A stretch of 64,000 nucleotides of DNA. Origin: Chiua virens. Lineage: Eukaryota; Basidiomycota; Agaricomycetes; Boletales; Boletaceae. Shown here in pieces: positions 13,291 through 25,063 of this stretch. Where the stretch lies: positions 1 to 64,000 of the forward strand of contig JAHNUO010000023.1 of NCBI GenBank assembly GCA_019787685.1. The letters are read 5' to 3'. Position numbers and translations under genes: made by a program. Within the stretch, counting starts at the first letter, position 1, and every line of letters starts with the position of its first letter. The notes under the pieces are model-generated. The model was not told where the DNA came from, did no database searches, and worked only from the letters and a program-made list of their open reading frames with translations.

Positions 13291-14508
13291 TCACCTGCAC
13301 AAGTATATTGTATGATGTTGTCACTGTAGTGCAATGTAGTAATTTATCACTTCCCATAGTCAACATAGCTTGACATAGTTTATCACCAGACAATATATAT
13401 GTACTTAGGATGAGCTCCAGTGAATATACAATATAGTGACCTTCAAGTTTTCAGGTGTACAGTACTTGACACACATTATTCAAGTTATCATGCTGAGTCA
13501 CCATGTTTGTTCGTGTTTGACTTGTAGTAAGATGTACAATACAAAAACTACAGTACAGGCTAATTCAGCATGTTGAATAGATCTAAATCGATGTATCTAT
13601 TTAACAGGAACTTGTCGATGTTAGTCACATCATGCTTAGCTACCTGAGCAGTGCCCCATTGTGCCATGAGATGGCATGGATGCAAAATACAATCCACTGG
13701 CACCACCTCTGTGTGTGGACCTCGATGGTGTGAAGACCAGGAGAGATAGAACATCTGTGTCCCAGCATCGAAGCTTTGAAGAGGGCAGTACCAGTGCATG
13801 TATGCAAGAGGGTGCGTTGTCTTGCCTAGGAATGGTGGAATATTGAATATCACCTTGATTTGCCCCACTCGTATCCCTGTAGTTGTGGTAAACCCCCAGC
13901 ATCAGCCACCGTTGTAGTACTCAATAATAAAATTACCTTCAATCCCAGAACCTGTAAACTTTTACAGGTCCTCAATTATCAGTGTGTTGTCGAAGACTGC
14001 TGGGATAGGTTTTTTGCACACATCTCGTGCTGGTGACTCAGAGGATACATGAATCTTAAAAATTCACTTTGTGTTGCTGATGTGCTCACACAAAGGGGCC
14101 AGAATGCTAATGTACTTGAAGATATCTAGCCGGTCGAACTCCTGGACTTGAATGGGTTGGTGGGACAATGGAAAGGTTGTACACAGATATGTTTCAAGAG
14201 CTTGCTTGAGTAACGGTGGGTGATGATTGTCCCATATATACACAATTGGGGTATTTGGGCAAGGGCATGTTGCTGGGAGGTGGTATCCACGTGACCGTGA
14301 CCCATTGACCATGACAAAGCAATCAAGACGATGGGTAAGAGCATTGGTCTCACTGAGTGGATGCCATGGAATTTGCCTTGTCTGAGTGACCCCCTTATCA
14401 GACTCCAAGTCCAAGTCTGAACTCACACTGTCCAAAATGTCCAGTGTGCCGATTTCATCATCACCAGCAGGTTGATTGGAATTTGGTGAGTGCTGCCAGC
14501 AAAGAAAG

Positions 14509-15198
14509 TGTTACGGTAGTTCCGGGTAGGACCTAATGTAGCCGCAAAAGCGCCAAGTATCAAGTGGCTGCGATAACTCAAACAACCACCACTTGATATG
14601 TGGTGCGCTGAAGAGTCGATCAAGGAGTTCTGGTCAGCTGATGGCTTTCCAGAAAGACGAGTGAAGACTCAGGCGTTGCTGAGAATTGTCCGGTTGGGAA
14701 TCTATACCCTAGGGACGGTCGAGGATCAAGGGTACCCTGTTGAGGGCTTCGAGTGTTGGGTCGAGGGACGACGAGAGAAGTCCCGGGTCGAGAGGTCACA
14801 GGGAAGGATCCGAGTGGAGCAGAGATACTCAGCTAGATTGCGGAGATCAAGACTAGTGTACATGAGTATCGCTGCGAGGTATTTATACTGCTGAACTGCG
14901 CACGGACCAAGTAACTAAAAGAGGGTGGCCGGAAGAGCGGAATGGTCAAGGGGCCAAAAGGAGTGCGCAGTAATCAAAAGGGGAAATCGTACGATGCGAT
15001 GGCAGCGGACGATGACGAAGATGAAATGACAAATGCGAGATCATCGGATGATGACGAGAAAGAGAAAGAGTAAGCATCGGGTAAGGCCGATGGTGTTACG
15101 TAAGGAAGAACGCGTACGGATGAGCGTACGAAGATACCTAGGTATCGAGTAAAGCAAAGTAGTACACGTGAAACAAAGAGAAGAAATAAATTGTAACA
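14509..15198 (-). repeat. 3' LTR of gypsy A
   Basis: Begins TGTTACGG and ends TTGTAACA on the plus strand, and is nearly identical to 22396-23085. A TATAAATA box (minus strand, near 14880-14887) sits about 34 bp before AGTCTTGATCT, the candidate RNA 5' end. The polypurine-type tract ACTCCGGGGGTAA (minus strand) borders it at 15199-15211. Confidence 0.92.
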
Positions 15199-15224
15199 TT
15201 ACCCCCGGAGTACGATCAAAGCAC

Positions 15225-18200
15225 CATGCGAAGATCATCACTAGAAATCGAAAGAATCCCTAACAGGGCTTCCCGTGATATTGGCGTATCCCTCGTCGTC
15301 GATGGGGTCATCACAAGGGGACGCCGAGCGTCGATCAGGAGACACAGAGCGTCGGGGCGCAGAGCGGCGGGCTCGTTGAGGTGGGGGTATAGGGAGTACG
15401 GAGCGGCGGTTGCGGCGAGAGGACGAGGACGAGGTGGAGGGAATGGCAGGGCGAGGGGAGCGTCGGCTCCAGGTGGCTCCGGCAGCGACAGGAAGAAGTC
15501 GGTCAGCCAGGGGGAGGCGAGAGCATACCCGAGGAGGTCATCCAGGGCACCGGGACTGGATATGGCTGGGGGACCAGGTGAGGCAAATGGGGCATTGGTA
15601 CATGCCGCATTCGATGTGGATATGTCCGAGTTTTCGGCACTCGAAGCAAGCCTCATGGTAACGGGGGTGGTCGTCGGGGAGGGATACCTGACCGGTCCGA
15701 AAAAGATGTTCGGCTTCGGCGCGGTTGGACGCGATCATCTCGGCCTCGGTGAAGGGTTCCGAGGACGCAGAGGGAGTCGAGGGAGAGGGGGTAGGGGGAC
15801 GAGCGCGGGCTGCGAGTTCCGCTTGGTAGCGGCGAAGATCGTCGAGGAATTCCCCCATCTGCATCTGGTGGAGGACATGTTCTAGGTACGCTCGGATGCG
15901 GTCGTGGATTTGACCGGTAACGGCCGAGAGGAGGCGGTTGTGGCGGTCGCTGCCGAGGAGGTCCGACTGGACAAACGTGAGACGCTCGCACTGGAGGTAC
16001 GCCAGATAGATGGCGTTCAACGGTGAGTTGAGATCTAGGTGGTGTTCGATGGGAAAGGCCATTGCTGGGTCTAGGATGAGTTCGCGCATGCGGCGAAAGT
16101 ACTCGGGGGTGGAGGTCGAGGAGCGGATGGTGTGGGAATGGTAGGGAAGGTCTACCGACGCAATAGGAGGACGAACAGGGTTAGGAAGAGAAGGAGAAAC
16201 AGGCCATTGAGAAAGCGCTCCCCATCCTGCGTTCGCAACTGCTGAAACAGCTGGAGAAGGGGGTCAGGTGGACTCTGTGAGGGAAGATTCGGAGGAGAGG
16301 GTGGATCCATTGGTGAGTGGCGTGGCCGGTGGTGGGAGCGGGCAGTGGGGAATGGACGCGGTGGGGGTGAAGACGGGGACGGAGTGGATGATCTCGTTTT
16401 CGAAGTCGGGGGTGGAGCAGGAGCGGTAGGACATTACGGCCTTGACGGAGACTGGTGGTGGTGGTCGGAGCGGGGAGCGAGGAGGTCTGGGTGGAGTTGG
16501 GGGAAAATCCTTGGGATGGCCGCGTTTATATGCGTCGACCATGTCCTTGGCATTGCCCAGATTGGATTCGGGTTCCCAGGAGTCATCCGAGGCGGAGTAC
16601 CCTTTCCATCGGATCAGGAACTTACGGTTCCGGGGGTTCGTGGAGTGTTTCAAGATCCGCTCGATCTCGTATTCTTCTTCCCCAGCGATAAGGTCAGGGG
16701 GTGGTTTCGGGAAGTTGGTGCCGTAAGTCTCTGTTTCGCGATAGGGCGATAGGAGAGAAGCGTGGAAGACCGGATGTATTTTCCAAGTCTTCGGGAGACG
16801 GAGGCGGTATGTGAGCGGAGAAAGGACTTCCGTGATGGTAAAGGGTCCTTCTCGGCGAGATGCGAGTTTCGGAGAGATGAGTTCCCGTTTCAAATTGCGG
16901 GCTTCCAGCCAAACCTGATCTCCTTTGACGAAGGGTTTGAACTTCTTGAAGGAGCGGGCTTTCATAGCTTGGCGGGCGAGTTCGTGGGCGGCGAGGGCTT
17001 CGTCGCGGGCGGCCGTGAGGGTCTTAAGACGTTCTTCGACGGCTGGGAGTTTGGTTTCCGCTATGATAGCGGGCAGGGGTCGAGGTTCGTAACCCATCAT
17101 CAGGAAGAAGGGAGACTTCCCGGTAACGGAGTGAGGGCGGTGATTGTGGGCGAACTCAGCCATAGGGAGTAAGTCGGCCCAGGATGAGGGGTTGTTCTGG
17201 CAGTACATGCGCAGGTACGTTTCGACCTCTTGGTTAACTCGTTCAGTCTCGCCGTCTGATTGAGGGTGGTAGGCGGTGGAGAGGGAGAGTTTGTACCCAA
17301 TTAGTCGGGCTAGTTCCTTGGCAAAGGCCGAGGCGAATTGTGGGCCTCAGTCGGAAATGATCTTGTCATAGAGGCCGAAGCGCGTGTATACCTTGTGGAA
17401 AAAAAGGCATGCTATACCCGCGGAGTCGGCGGATTTCACGGTAGGGCAAAGAATTACCCCCTTCGTAAGGCCGTGGTCGACCACGACCATAAGAGAATCA
17501 TAGCCCTCCGCGGAGGTGGGCAAGTCCGTGATGAGATCAACGGAGATGTTCTGGAACGGGCGAGAACACGCGGAGGGGATCGGAGAGAGGGGCGGGGTGG
17601 TCGGGTGAGTGTTGACCTTCTGCTGTTGGCAGGCGGCGCAACCGGAGACGTAGGAGCGGACAAAGGAGGCCAGACCTGGCCACCAGAATTCGGCGGCGAC
17701 AAGTTGGCGGGTCTTTAGGAAGCCGGGGTGACCGGCGGAATGAGAGTCATGGTGGCGTGCGACAACTTGCTGCCGCAGGTTCAGGTCGGGGGGAACGTAG
17801 ACACGGCCCTGGTAGGTCAGGATGCCGGCGTCGTATTTCCAATCGGAGAGGCGGGCGCGGAAGGACGACGGAAGGCCGCCATCCATGGCGTTTAGGGTGT
17901 CAAGGACAAGCGGGTCGTTCGCGGACGACTTGGCTATGAGCGACTGGAGGTCGAGGGTGATAAGGTTGACGAAAATATCGTCCGGGAGGAGGGTGACATC
18001 CTCGTTATCATTGTCGAGGGAAATATGGTCGGGACGGCGGGAGAGTGCGTCGGGACCATCCAAGAGTTTGCCGGGGACGTGAGAAAACGTCAGGTCGAAG
18101 TCAGCGAGGTCGAGGAGCCACCGAGCCTGTCGGCGGTTCAAGTTCTGGGGCTGACGGAAATACGTCAGATTCTTGTGGTCGGAGAAGACCGTGACGGGGT

Positions 18201-19335
18201 GTGCGCTTCCTCTAAGGTGATGGCGCCAGGCTTTGAGGGATCTGATGACCGCGAGGAGTTCTCGGTCGTAGATGTCGTAGTTTCGCTCCGCAGCGTTGAA
18301 GGACTGGGAGAGGTAGGAGCAAGGTTTCCAGTCACCATTGACATCGGTCTGGAGGAGGACACCGCCGGTGGCGTGCTTGGACGCGTCCGTGGCGATGGCA
18401 AAGGGTCAAGAGGAGTCGGGAAACCGTAATACGGGATCCGTGGTGAAGGCCTTTTTAAGGCGTTCGAAGGCGTTGACCTGAGGGGGACCCCAAGTCCAAG
18501 GGGCGTCTTTCTTGGTTAGATCGACGAGGGGGCGGGCGATGGTCGAGTAGTCGGGGATGAACCGACGGTAGAAGTTGGCGAAGCCCATGAACGATCGTAC
18601 GTCCTTAAGCTTAGTGGGAGTGGGCCAGTCTGCGATACCGGCTACCTTGATAGGGTCCATGGCGAGTTCGCCGGGACGAGCGATCATGCCGAGGTATTCG
18701 ACCTCCGTGGTGGCGAAGTGGCACTTCTCGAGTTTGAGGTGAAGGTCAAGTTCCTTCATGCAGGCAAGAACGCGCTTAGTGCGCTCAGTGTGTTCTTCCT
18801 CGTTCTCAGAGAAGATCAGGAGATCGTCCATGTATATGACGAGCCATCCTTCGGCGATCATATCGCGGAAGGAGTCGTTCATGAATCGCTGGAAGGTGGC
18901 GGGGGAGTTGGTCAAGCCGAAGAACATGACCGTGGGTTCGAAGAGGCCGCGGTGAGTGATGAAAGCGGCTTTCCATTGGTGTCCGTCTTTGATTCGGACA
19001 TTGTTGTATCCCCATTGAACGTCAAACTTGGTAAAGAGCTTGGCGTCTTTGAGCTTGTCGACGAGGTCGGAGATTAGAGGCAGGGGATATGCGTCACGGA
19101 CGGTGTGTTCGTTCACGTAACGGTAGTCCTGGCAGGGTTGTAGTTTGCCGTCCTTCTTTTTGACGAAAAAGAACGGGGAGGCCTGCGGCGAGTTAGATGG
19201 TCTAATTTTGCCGTTGGCGAGGTGTTCGTCGATGAATTCGTCGGTGGCTTTCCGTTCATCGGGGGACAAGGGGTAGACTTTCCCGACCTTTGGTTGGAAC
19301 GAATCCTTGAGATGGATTTCGTGATCACAGGCTCA
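15225..19335 (-). pseudogene. pol: Gypsy A pol: RT, RNase H, integrase, chromodomain and C-terminal zinc-knuckle extension
   Basis: Read right to left. The RT active-site box [11 protein letters not shown] lies near 18835. RNase H starts around FAIATDASK near 18390, with the DRELLAV region near 18265. Integrase has a zinc-binding HH-CC region (C-x2-C at GCAACQQ near 17640) and SDGETERVNQEVETYLRMY near 17230. A chromodomain (FLIRWKGYSASDDSWEPE) lies near 16620-16550. The frame then continues into a region ending in a C-x2-C-x4-H-x4-C knuckle near 15620-15580 and the terminus GSPVRDSFDF. Stops at 19333, 18406, 17347, 16264 and 15538 are all TGA; CGA is the simplest ancestor, with Arg or Gln at the same sites of gypsy B. 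Not functional. Confidence 0.88.
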
Positions 19336-22315
19336 GGATGGGGGCATCTGGTTAAATGGCTCCTTCGCGAATACCAATTCGAATTCGGAGTATTTGGGAG
19401 GGAGGGTGATCTTGGGTTTCTTTGCTGCCACAGCGAGGGCGGTAGCATTGGTGAGCTTCTCGGGTTGAGTGGTCTGAACGAAGCGTCGTCCAGCGCGCAT
19501 GACGCGGTTGACAGAGTGTTGCACGGATTGGGTCGTAAAACGATGCCCAGTTTCGGTGCCAAGGTAGTCATAGAGTTTGCCATCCCAAATGGGATCGACG
19601 TCAAGGTGGCGAACGGGACGGATAGGAGGGGGGTGAGCGAGCTTGGCGGAGTGTCGTGGTTCATCGGTAGTGATAGGAGGGAGGTCGACTTCGGGAGCGG
19701 AGATGGATATGGTTTTGGCAACCCAATCAAAGCATCGCTTGCGCTCTGCTTCGGTCATCTTTGGAGGGACGTTGATGGCGTCCACATCCATGGCGTCAGG
19801 GTCTCGCTCCTTCTTGTGAGGGGGGTTGTTGTGGAAGACGACGGCGGCGGCGGGTATCTTGTTTCGACGGGCGATTTCGTCGGCGCGTTCCCATTGGGTT
19901 TTAAAATGCACGGCTTGGGTATACCACTTGTCGATCGTGGTAGGGACCGTGTCCATGCCCTGGACGCGCCTCATGAGGGAAGGGGGAAGGCCGGCCGCGA
20001 AGAAGTTGATGAGGACGGAGTCAGAGCCAGTGAGGCCCGCGGTGGCGACCTTGTTACGGAAGGAGGAGATGTAGGAGGGGACGTCTTCGTTCTTGGTGAC
20101 GTGGGTGGTGGAGAGCCAGGCGATTGCGTCACCCTTGGTGTCGTGGTGTTCGAAGTCCTTTCGGAACTCCGTTTGCCAATCGTTCCAGGTTCCGAAGGAG
20201 CGGAGGGGAATGGATTTAGCGCGGAAGGTATCGGCCCAGGTCTTGGCCGATCCTTCAGTCATGAAGGAGAGGGCGAAGGCAACGCGCTTGTTGTCCGTGT
20301 CGTAGATTGGGTCGTTGACAAAGAGGTACAGTGGCTCAAACAACTGTCCCAATGTTTGCATGTTTTTCACTAAATGCAATAAAACGCGGTAACCACTAAA
20401 TCTTACCCAAACATGTGGGAATATGAAATATAGTACCTACTCCTGGCTGTCTATTGGACCAAGGGTTAAAGGATTTGAATAAGATTTGATGAAATGGCAA
20501 TCATTTCAAAATGATCACTCATTGGGACAGTTCTTTGACTTTAAGTTTGGATTACATATATTAGACCCTAACATGTTGTAAAGTACTTACATACATTTGA
20601 TAATGGTTCTATTATGTTTTATTTATGTAACTATCATCAGCTAGCACCATATAAACCCCACCATTTCATAGTAACTTTCCTATCATCATCATGAAAGCTC
20701 TTAAGGGAAAATACTGTCTCCTTCCTTTTCCTGAATCTCTCTTCCAGGAAAATAACCTCTCAAACTTGTCTAGGCAAGTCTACAGTGTCTAGGGTCCTTC
20801 AGGAAGTCCAGCTAGACAAGACTAAATATCTTGGTGGTTACTCTTCAAAGTTTTCATTTACCAGCAAAAGGGCTATTGTATAACAGATCATTACTGGCAA
20901 GGCCAAAAATGCTATTCAGCTCACTATACTTATCAATATCATTATTGATACTCCTCTCTACCCTCAGACAGTCAGAAATACCCTCAAGAAAGCCTCTTTG
21001 AAAGCTGTAGTAGAGAACAAAAACCTCTTCTCTTCAAGAGTCACAAGAAAAGATGATTGGCCTATGCTTTCAAATACTAGCATTGGACTGTGGAGGGTGG
21101 TAAAAGGATTGTATAGTTAAATAAGACTAAAGTCAATAGGATTGGGTCATATAAATAAGAGTATGTGTGGAAAAATGCAGGAGAGTAATTGATTGCTAGA
21201 GGTATAGTCAGGCATAGGCCTACATAGGGTGGAATGGAGTGGGAGTTTAGAGTGAGATGTACAGAAAGATGGATGCTGAGCAGTATGTGACAATTTCAAA
21301 GCAGGGGTTGCTGGAAAGCATTGAAAATTTTACAATTTCAGAAGGTGAGATCATTTTTCAATAAGATAATAATGCCAAGCATACCTCTAAAACAGTTCAG
21401 ACCTGGGTAAAAGATCAAGAGATTGGATCTTTAGATTGGCCTGCACAGTCTCTATACTTCACTTCCTTTGAACATACCTGAAATTATCTGAAACAATAAC
21501 TTTTAGTGTATAAAAGTGCCTCTAAGGAGTTTATCATTTATAGGAGAGGTTAGCAGAGGAGTGGGGGAATATTTGTGCAGAATAGCATCAGAAATGGATT
21601 AAAAGCATGAATAGAAGGCTTGAAGTAGTTATCAAGGCCAAAGGAGGTCATACTAAATACTACATACTTATATTTATATAAAGTCAAAAAACTGTCCCAA
21701 TGAGTGACCATTTTGAAATGAATGCCATTTCATCAAATCTCATTCAAATTCTTTGACCCTTGGTCCAATAGAAAGCCAGGAGTAAGCACTATATTTCATA
21801 CACCCACAGATTTGGGTAAGGTTTAGTGGTTACTGCGTTTTGTTATGTTTAGTGAAAAACATGCAAACATTGGGACAGTTGTTTGAGCCACTGTAGGTGG
21901 CTACATCGTTTAGCCATGGTATGGCACGGTCGAAGGAACCGTCAAAGGAGGAGGGTTTTCCGAGGCGAAGCTCGACTGCCTTGCTAGACATGTTGCTAGG
22001 CGAGGTGGAAGGGGGGTTCGAGGGTAGTCCGAAGGTGGGGACTATCGAGGGTCTAGGGTTCCAGATTGAAGATGGTCCGGGATTGGGCCTTCGTGGGGTC
22101 GTTGGGGACGCGAAGGTGGCAAGAGTGGGGATTTCGAGGTTCGAGGTAAGACGGTCGGCTAGTTGCTCAATCTCGTCTGGTGGGTCAAGGGTTTCGACGT
22201 TGATGTCGAAGTCTTCCTCCTGGGGTTCAGAAGGTGGGATCGAGGGTTCAGGGTTATCGTCCGATAGATCAGACGTCGGGGTGTGGGAGGCTCGGAGGTT
22301 CCAAGCTTGGTTCAA
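19336..22315 (-). pseudogene. gag: Gypsy A gag fused by deletion to the end of protease; split by Tc1
   Basis: Gag begins near 22315 with an acidic, Pro/Ser-rich N-terminal part, followed by VELRLGKPSSFDGSFDRA and IPWLNDVATY, where the Tc1 insertion interrupts it (20329-21893). It resumes LFVNDPIYDTDNKRVAF. Around 19726-19731 the frame passes directly from AERKRC to DWVAKTIS. In gypsy B these points are about 640 bp apart and enclose the CCHC knuckle, the gag stop, the gag/pol frame change and the protease DSGAG motif. The fusion is in frame, with a few bases of microhomology (AT-GA) at the join. Without knuckle and protease this copy cannot have moved autonomously in its present form. Confidence 0.85.
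20329..21893 (+). mobile_element. Tc1/mariner element with about 215-bp terminal inverted repeats, inserted in gypsy A gag
   Basis: Terminal inverted repeats start CAGTGGCTCAAACAACTGTC, span about 20329-20544 and 21679-21893, and are flanked by TA (20327-20328 and 21894-21895). Removing the element plus one TA rejoins gag exactly (DVATY-LFVNDP). Inside, on the plus strand, transposase remnants can be followed: an ITGKAKNAIQL-like block near 20895, DNNAKHTSKTVQTWVKDQ near 21368, and a SLDWPAQSLYFTSFEHT block near 21430 that matches the usual Tc1 block around the catalytic acidic residues. Many stops and frameshifts break it. The two arms differ at roughly a tenth of positions. Confidence 0.9.
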
Positions 22316-22382
22316 GAGTGGACGGGTGGGAGGTCGTCCGGCAATGGTGGGCAGCTATCTGCGCGAAGGCAGGCTGTATGGT

Positions 22383-22393
22383 AGTCTTGATCT
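22383..22393 (-). promoter_or_regulatory. Self-priming primer-binding site of gypsy A
   Basis: Two bases inside the 5' LTR boundary, the minus strand reads AGATCAAGACTA. Its complement AGTCTTGATCT lies within the same LTR (22731-22741, minus sense), about 34 nt downstream of a TATAAATA box (22767-22774), where transcription should start. No TGG-type tRNA complement follows the LTR. This is the layout of Tf1/sushi-type self-priming. Confidence 0.7.
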
Positions 22394-22395
22394 TA

Positions 22396-23085
22396 TGTTA
22401 CGGTAGTTCCGGGTAGGACCTAACGTAGCCGCAAAAGCGCCAAGTATCAAGTGGCTGCGATAACTCAAACAACCACCACTTGATATGTGGTGCGCTGAAG
22501 AGTCGATCAAGGAGTTCTGGTCAGCTGATGGCTTTCCAGAAAGACGAGTGAAGACTCAGGCGTTGCTGAGAATTGTCCGGTTGGGAATCTATACCCTAGG
22601 GACGGTCGAGGATCAAGGGTACCCTGTTGAGGGCTTCAAGTGTTGGGTCGAGGGACGACGAGAGAAGTCCCGGGTCGAGAGGTCACAGGGAAGGATCCGA
22701 GTGGAGCAGAGATACTCAGCTAGATTGCGGAGATCAAGACTAGTGTACATGAGTATCGCTGCGAGGTATTTATACTGCTGAACTGCGCACGGACCAAGTA
22801 ACTAAAAGAGGGTGGCTGGAAGAGCGGAATGGTCAAGGGGCCAAAAGGAGTGCGCAGTAATCAAAAGGGGAAATCGTACGATGCGATGGCAGCGGACGAT
22901 GACGAAGATGAAATGACAAATGCGAGATCATCGGATGATGACGAGAAAGAGAAAGAGTAAGCATCGGGTAAGGCCGATGGTGTTACGTAAGGAAGAACGC
23001 GTATGGATGAGCGTACGAAGATACCTAGGTATCGAGTAAAGCAAAGTAGTACACGTGAAACAAAGAGAAGAAATAAATCGTAACA
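22396..23085 (-). repeat. 5' LTR of gypsy A
   Basis: TG...CA ends, 690 bp. Compared with the other LTR the differences seen are near 22425 (C/T), 22640 (A/G), 22817 (T/C), 23003 (T/C) and 23079 (C/T); each lies in a CpG in one of the two copies. Confidence 0.92.
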
Positions 23086-23686
23086 GAAAGAGGTCGAGCA
23101 GGTAAAGAGAATCCTGGCGGTGAAGCCAGGTGGTCATCTGAATGACATAGTTCTACCTGTTGCTTGCTCTGTATGCCCATTTTGCAAGGTCAATATGTAA
23201 TCGTTCAGGTAGCTCTGTATTGAATCCATCCACAGAACTGAAAAGACGAATCGCTGACTGGTAGTGAAGCATTGAATGGATTTTCGGAATGTTGAAGTCT
23301 GAACGAACCCTGAGCTCAACGAACACAGCTTTTTTTTCATGGAAGAGCTTCAAGGCATCCTGCATTTTGTTCAAGGTAACCTCAGTGTGTGACTGATACT
23401 GTGCATAGGCGATGAAATTAAGGATGCCTCTCACTGCCACCAGTACTTGGTTATCCACAGTGCCCGCAATAACTCCCAGAAACACATGTTCAAGCTCCTT
23501 CATGTCAGTCCCAGTCCATTGCTTGTGCTTCAAGATATCCTTTTTGAAGTGATGGAGTCCAGCGTATGAAGATAGTGCCCTGAATTGAGCGTCAAGCTCC
23601 TCTGTCCCAATGATGGCAGCACACCATGTGACTATGTGGTCCTTGAAGACGCCTTTGTGTAGCTGGTGCAAGATGTCGGGTGTGAT

Positions 23687-23992
23687 TAGGGTTCTGCATG
23701 GGTATACCCATGGGTATCAGAGCTCATACCCATACCCATACCCACCAAAAACCCATACCCATGGGTTTAGTAGTACCAAGCCTAAACTATAGACTAAACC
23801 TTGTTCTAAACATCATATCTATACTCATTCTGCTATCTTATACCTTATCCTAACTTAGCTAAACCTCACTCACTCATGGTAAGCCATCATCATCATCACC
23901 CTCACCTTGCTATGGACCCACTGTACCCATGGCGTGGGTATGGGTATGTGTATCCAAAGTCCAACCCATACCCATACCCACACAGATCCCTA
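23687..23992. mobile_element. 306-bp hAT-type MITE in Plavaka copy 4
   Basis: Flanked by the perfect 8-bp duplication GGTGTGAT (23679-23686 and 23993-24000). Ends are inverted: TAGGGTTCTGCATGGGTAT and, from the other side, TAGGGATCTGTGTGGGTAT. Eight-base duplications and TAGGG ends are typical of hAT elements. Subterminal arrays of CCATAC/GGGTAT hexamers occur at both ends (23697-23765, 23928-23982). No coding potential. Its removal restores the transposase reading frame. Confidence 0.88.
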
Positions 23993-25063
23993 GGTGTGAT
24001 GCACAGGAATATGTCGGAATGAGGGAGCCCTGCCCAGAATGGGTTGAATACTGCACGTAGTCCCAGCTTCTCCTCAAATTCTTTCTTCTCCATTCTCCCA
24101 TTCTGATACTTTGCTAGGTTCCTCAGAGTTTGTTTGGAGGTGCATGGCCTTGCATTCACAAAGTTGCCACAGTCCTTTCACTGAACAGTACACTTTGGGC
24201 ATTGATTCTCCTTGCAACATGCAATAAGGCATTGCTCTGGAAAATCCGTGACGTATGCAGCAAGGATGGGATACAGCCGTTAAATCAAGCTGTCTAAACA
24301 CATCATCTCAACACCCGATCTACCTGCCTCAATGAGTGGTTCCAGAATCTGGGCCATGCAATAGTGAAAGAGTCAATAACATTTGACGGAGCAGCGCATA
24401 TGAGAAAGCATTCAAGCTTGGTTGTGGGTAGGTACCCAAGCAAGATGCATGCGTGTTTCGAGGGCTGACATCATACTTCCTTTGCGATATTCCCCACTGT
24501 CAGGTACACAGGCCAGACCTCCTGATCACCATGGAATTGTGATAAGGTGGTCTTATTGGAAGCAAGGATTATTGGGGCAACCATACCCCCTTCAGGAATA
24601 CATTGCTGGGAAATGGGTAAGCAGTGTGTCTTTTTTTTCTCACTGTGCCATTTACTCACCTGCACCTCCCACCACCAGTCTCCCATCCACATTTTGTCGT
24701 ATTGTCTTGTTCATCCTTCATTGTTATCAAAGACCTGCTGGGGTTCAAAGCAGAATTTCATGAGGCTGATCAGAGTCTTTGAGCTGGGGTGCTTCAATAG
24801 CATCCTCATGAGCTTTACACATCTGTTGATTGCAGGCAAGAGTGGCTGCAATGTGTTGACTGACTGCTCTCGAAGAAGGGAAGGGGCATAAACAGAAATT
24901 GCAGCAAGGCATGGTAATGGTAAAGGTGTATATATGCTATCTGAAAGTGTCGCCTTCACGTTGGTTACATGAATTTTGTTTGTATTCCTTTTGCCTCCCT
25001 TCTCTTCTTTGTTCCTCTCCCCACTTTCCTTTGTCCCTTCCCCACTTTTTCATCCCTCCCACC

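Larger units (their letters stand above)
14509..23085 (-). mobile_element. Gypsy A: complete Ty3/gypsy chromovirus-type LTR retrotransposon, internally deleted
   Basis: Both LTRs are 690 bp (14509-15198 and 22396-23085) and the element is flanked by the 5-bp duplication GAAAG (14504-14508, 23086-23090) inside Plavaka copy 4. Order on the minus strand: 5' LTR, primer-binding site, gag, (deletion), RT, RNase H, integrase, chromodomain, zinc-knuckle extension, polypurine tract, 3' LTR. The LTRs differ at about five sites by hand comparison, all C/T or G/A changes at CpG, so insertion is recent. It lacks the gag zinc knuckle and the protease and carries several TGA stops. A Tc1/mariner element splits gag. 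Confidence 0.93.
13560..24960 (-). pseudogene. Plavaka transposase, copy 4, split by gypsy A and a hAT MITE
   Basis: The gene runs right to left: MWMGDWWWEVQ near 24690, MVAPIILASNKTTLSQFHGD near 24590, PFWAGLPHSDIFLCITP ending near 23993, then (after the MITE) [15 protein letters not shown] near 23680-23630, [19 protein letters not shown] near 23570, and [17 protein letters not shown] ending near 23153. After gypsy A it resumes at 14508 and ends with IPPFLGKTTHPLAYMHW near 13830 and a stop at 13560. Removing the MITE restores an uninterrupted [11 protein letters not shown] reading across its junction. An extra TGA (near 24180, expected CGA) and indels show it is dead. It faces copy 3 tail to tail. 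Confidence 0.8.

Noticed and set aside
13291..13559. Mirrored 3' region between Plavaka copies 3 and 4, like the one between copies 1 and 2
   Set aside because: I could not see inverted similarity in this 269-bp spacer, so only the coding parts are tail to tail.
15226..15885. Plus-strand open frame of 219 codons, Gly/Arg-rich
   Set aside because: Antisense of the con​served zinc-knuckle extension, whose minus-strand reading is shared with gypsy B.
19222..20373. Plus-strand 383-codon open frame through gypsy A
   Set aside because: It runs antisense to recognisable gag and pol of gypsy A. GC-rich codon use on the coding strand leaves the opposite strand open.
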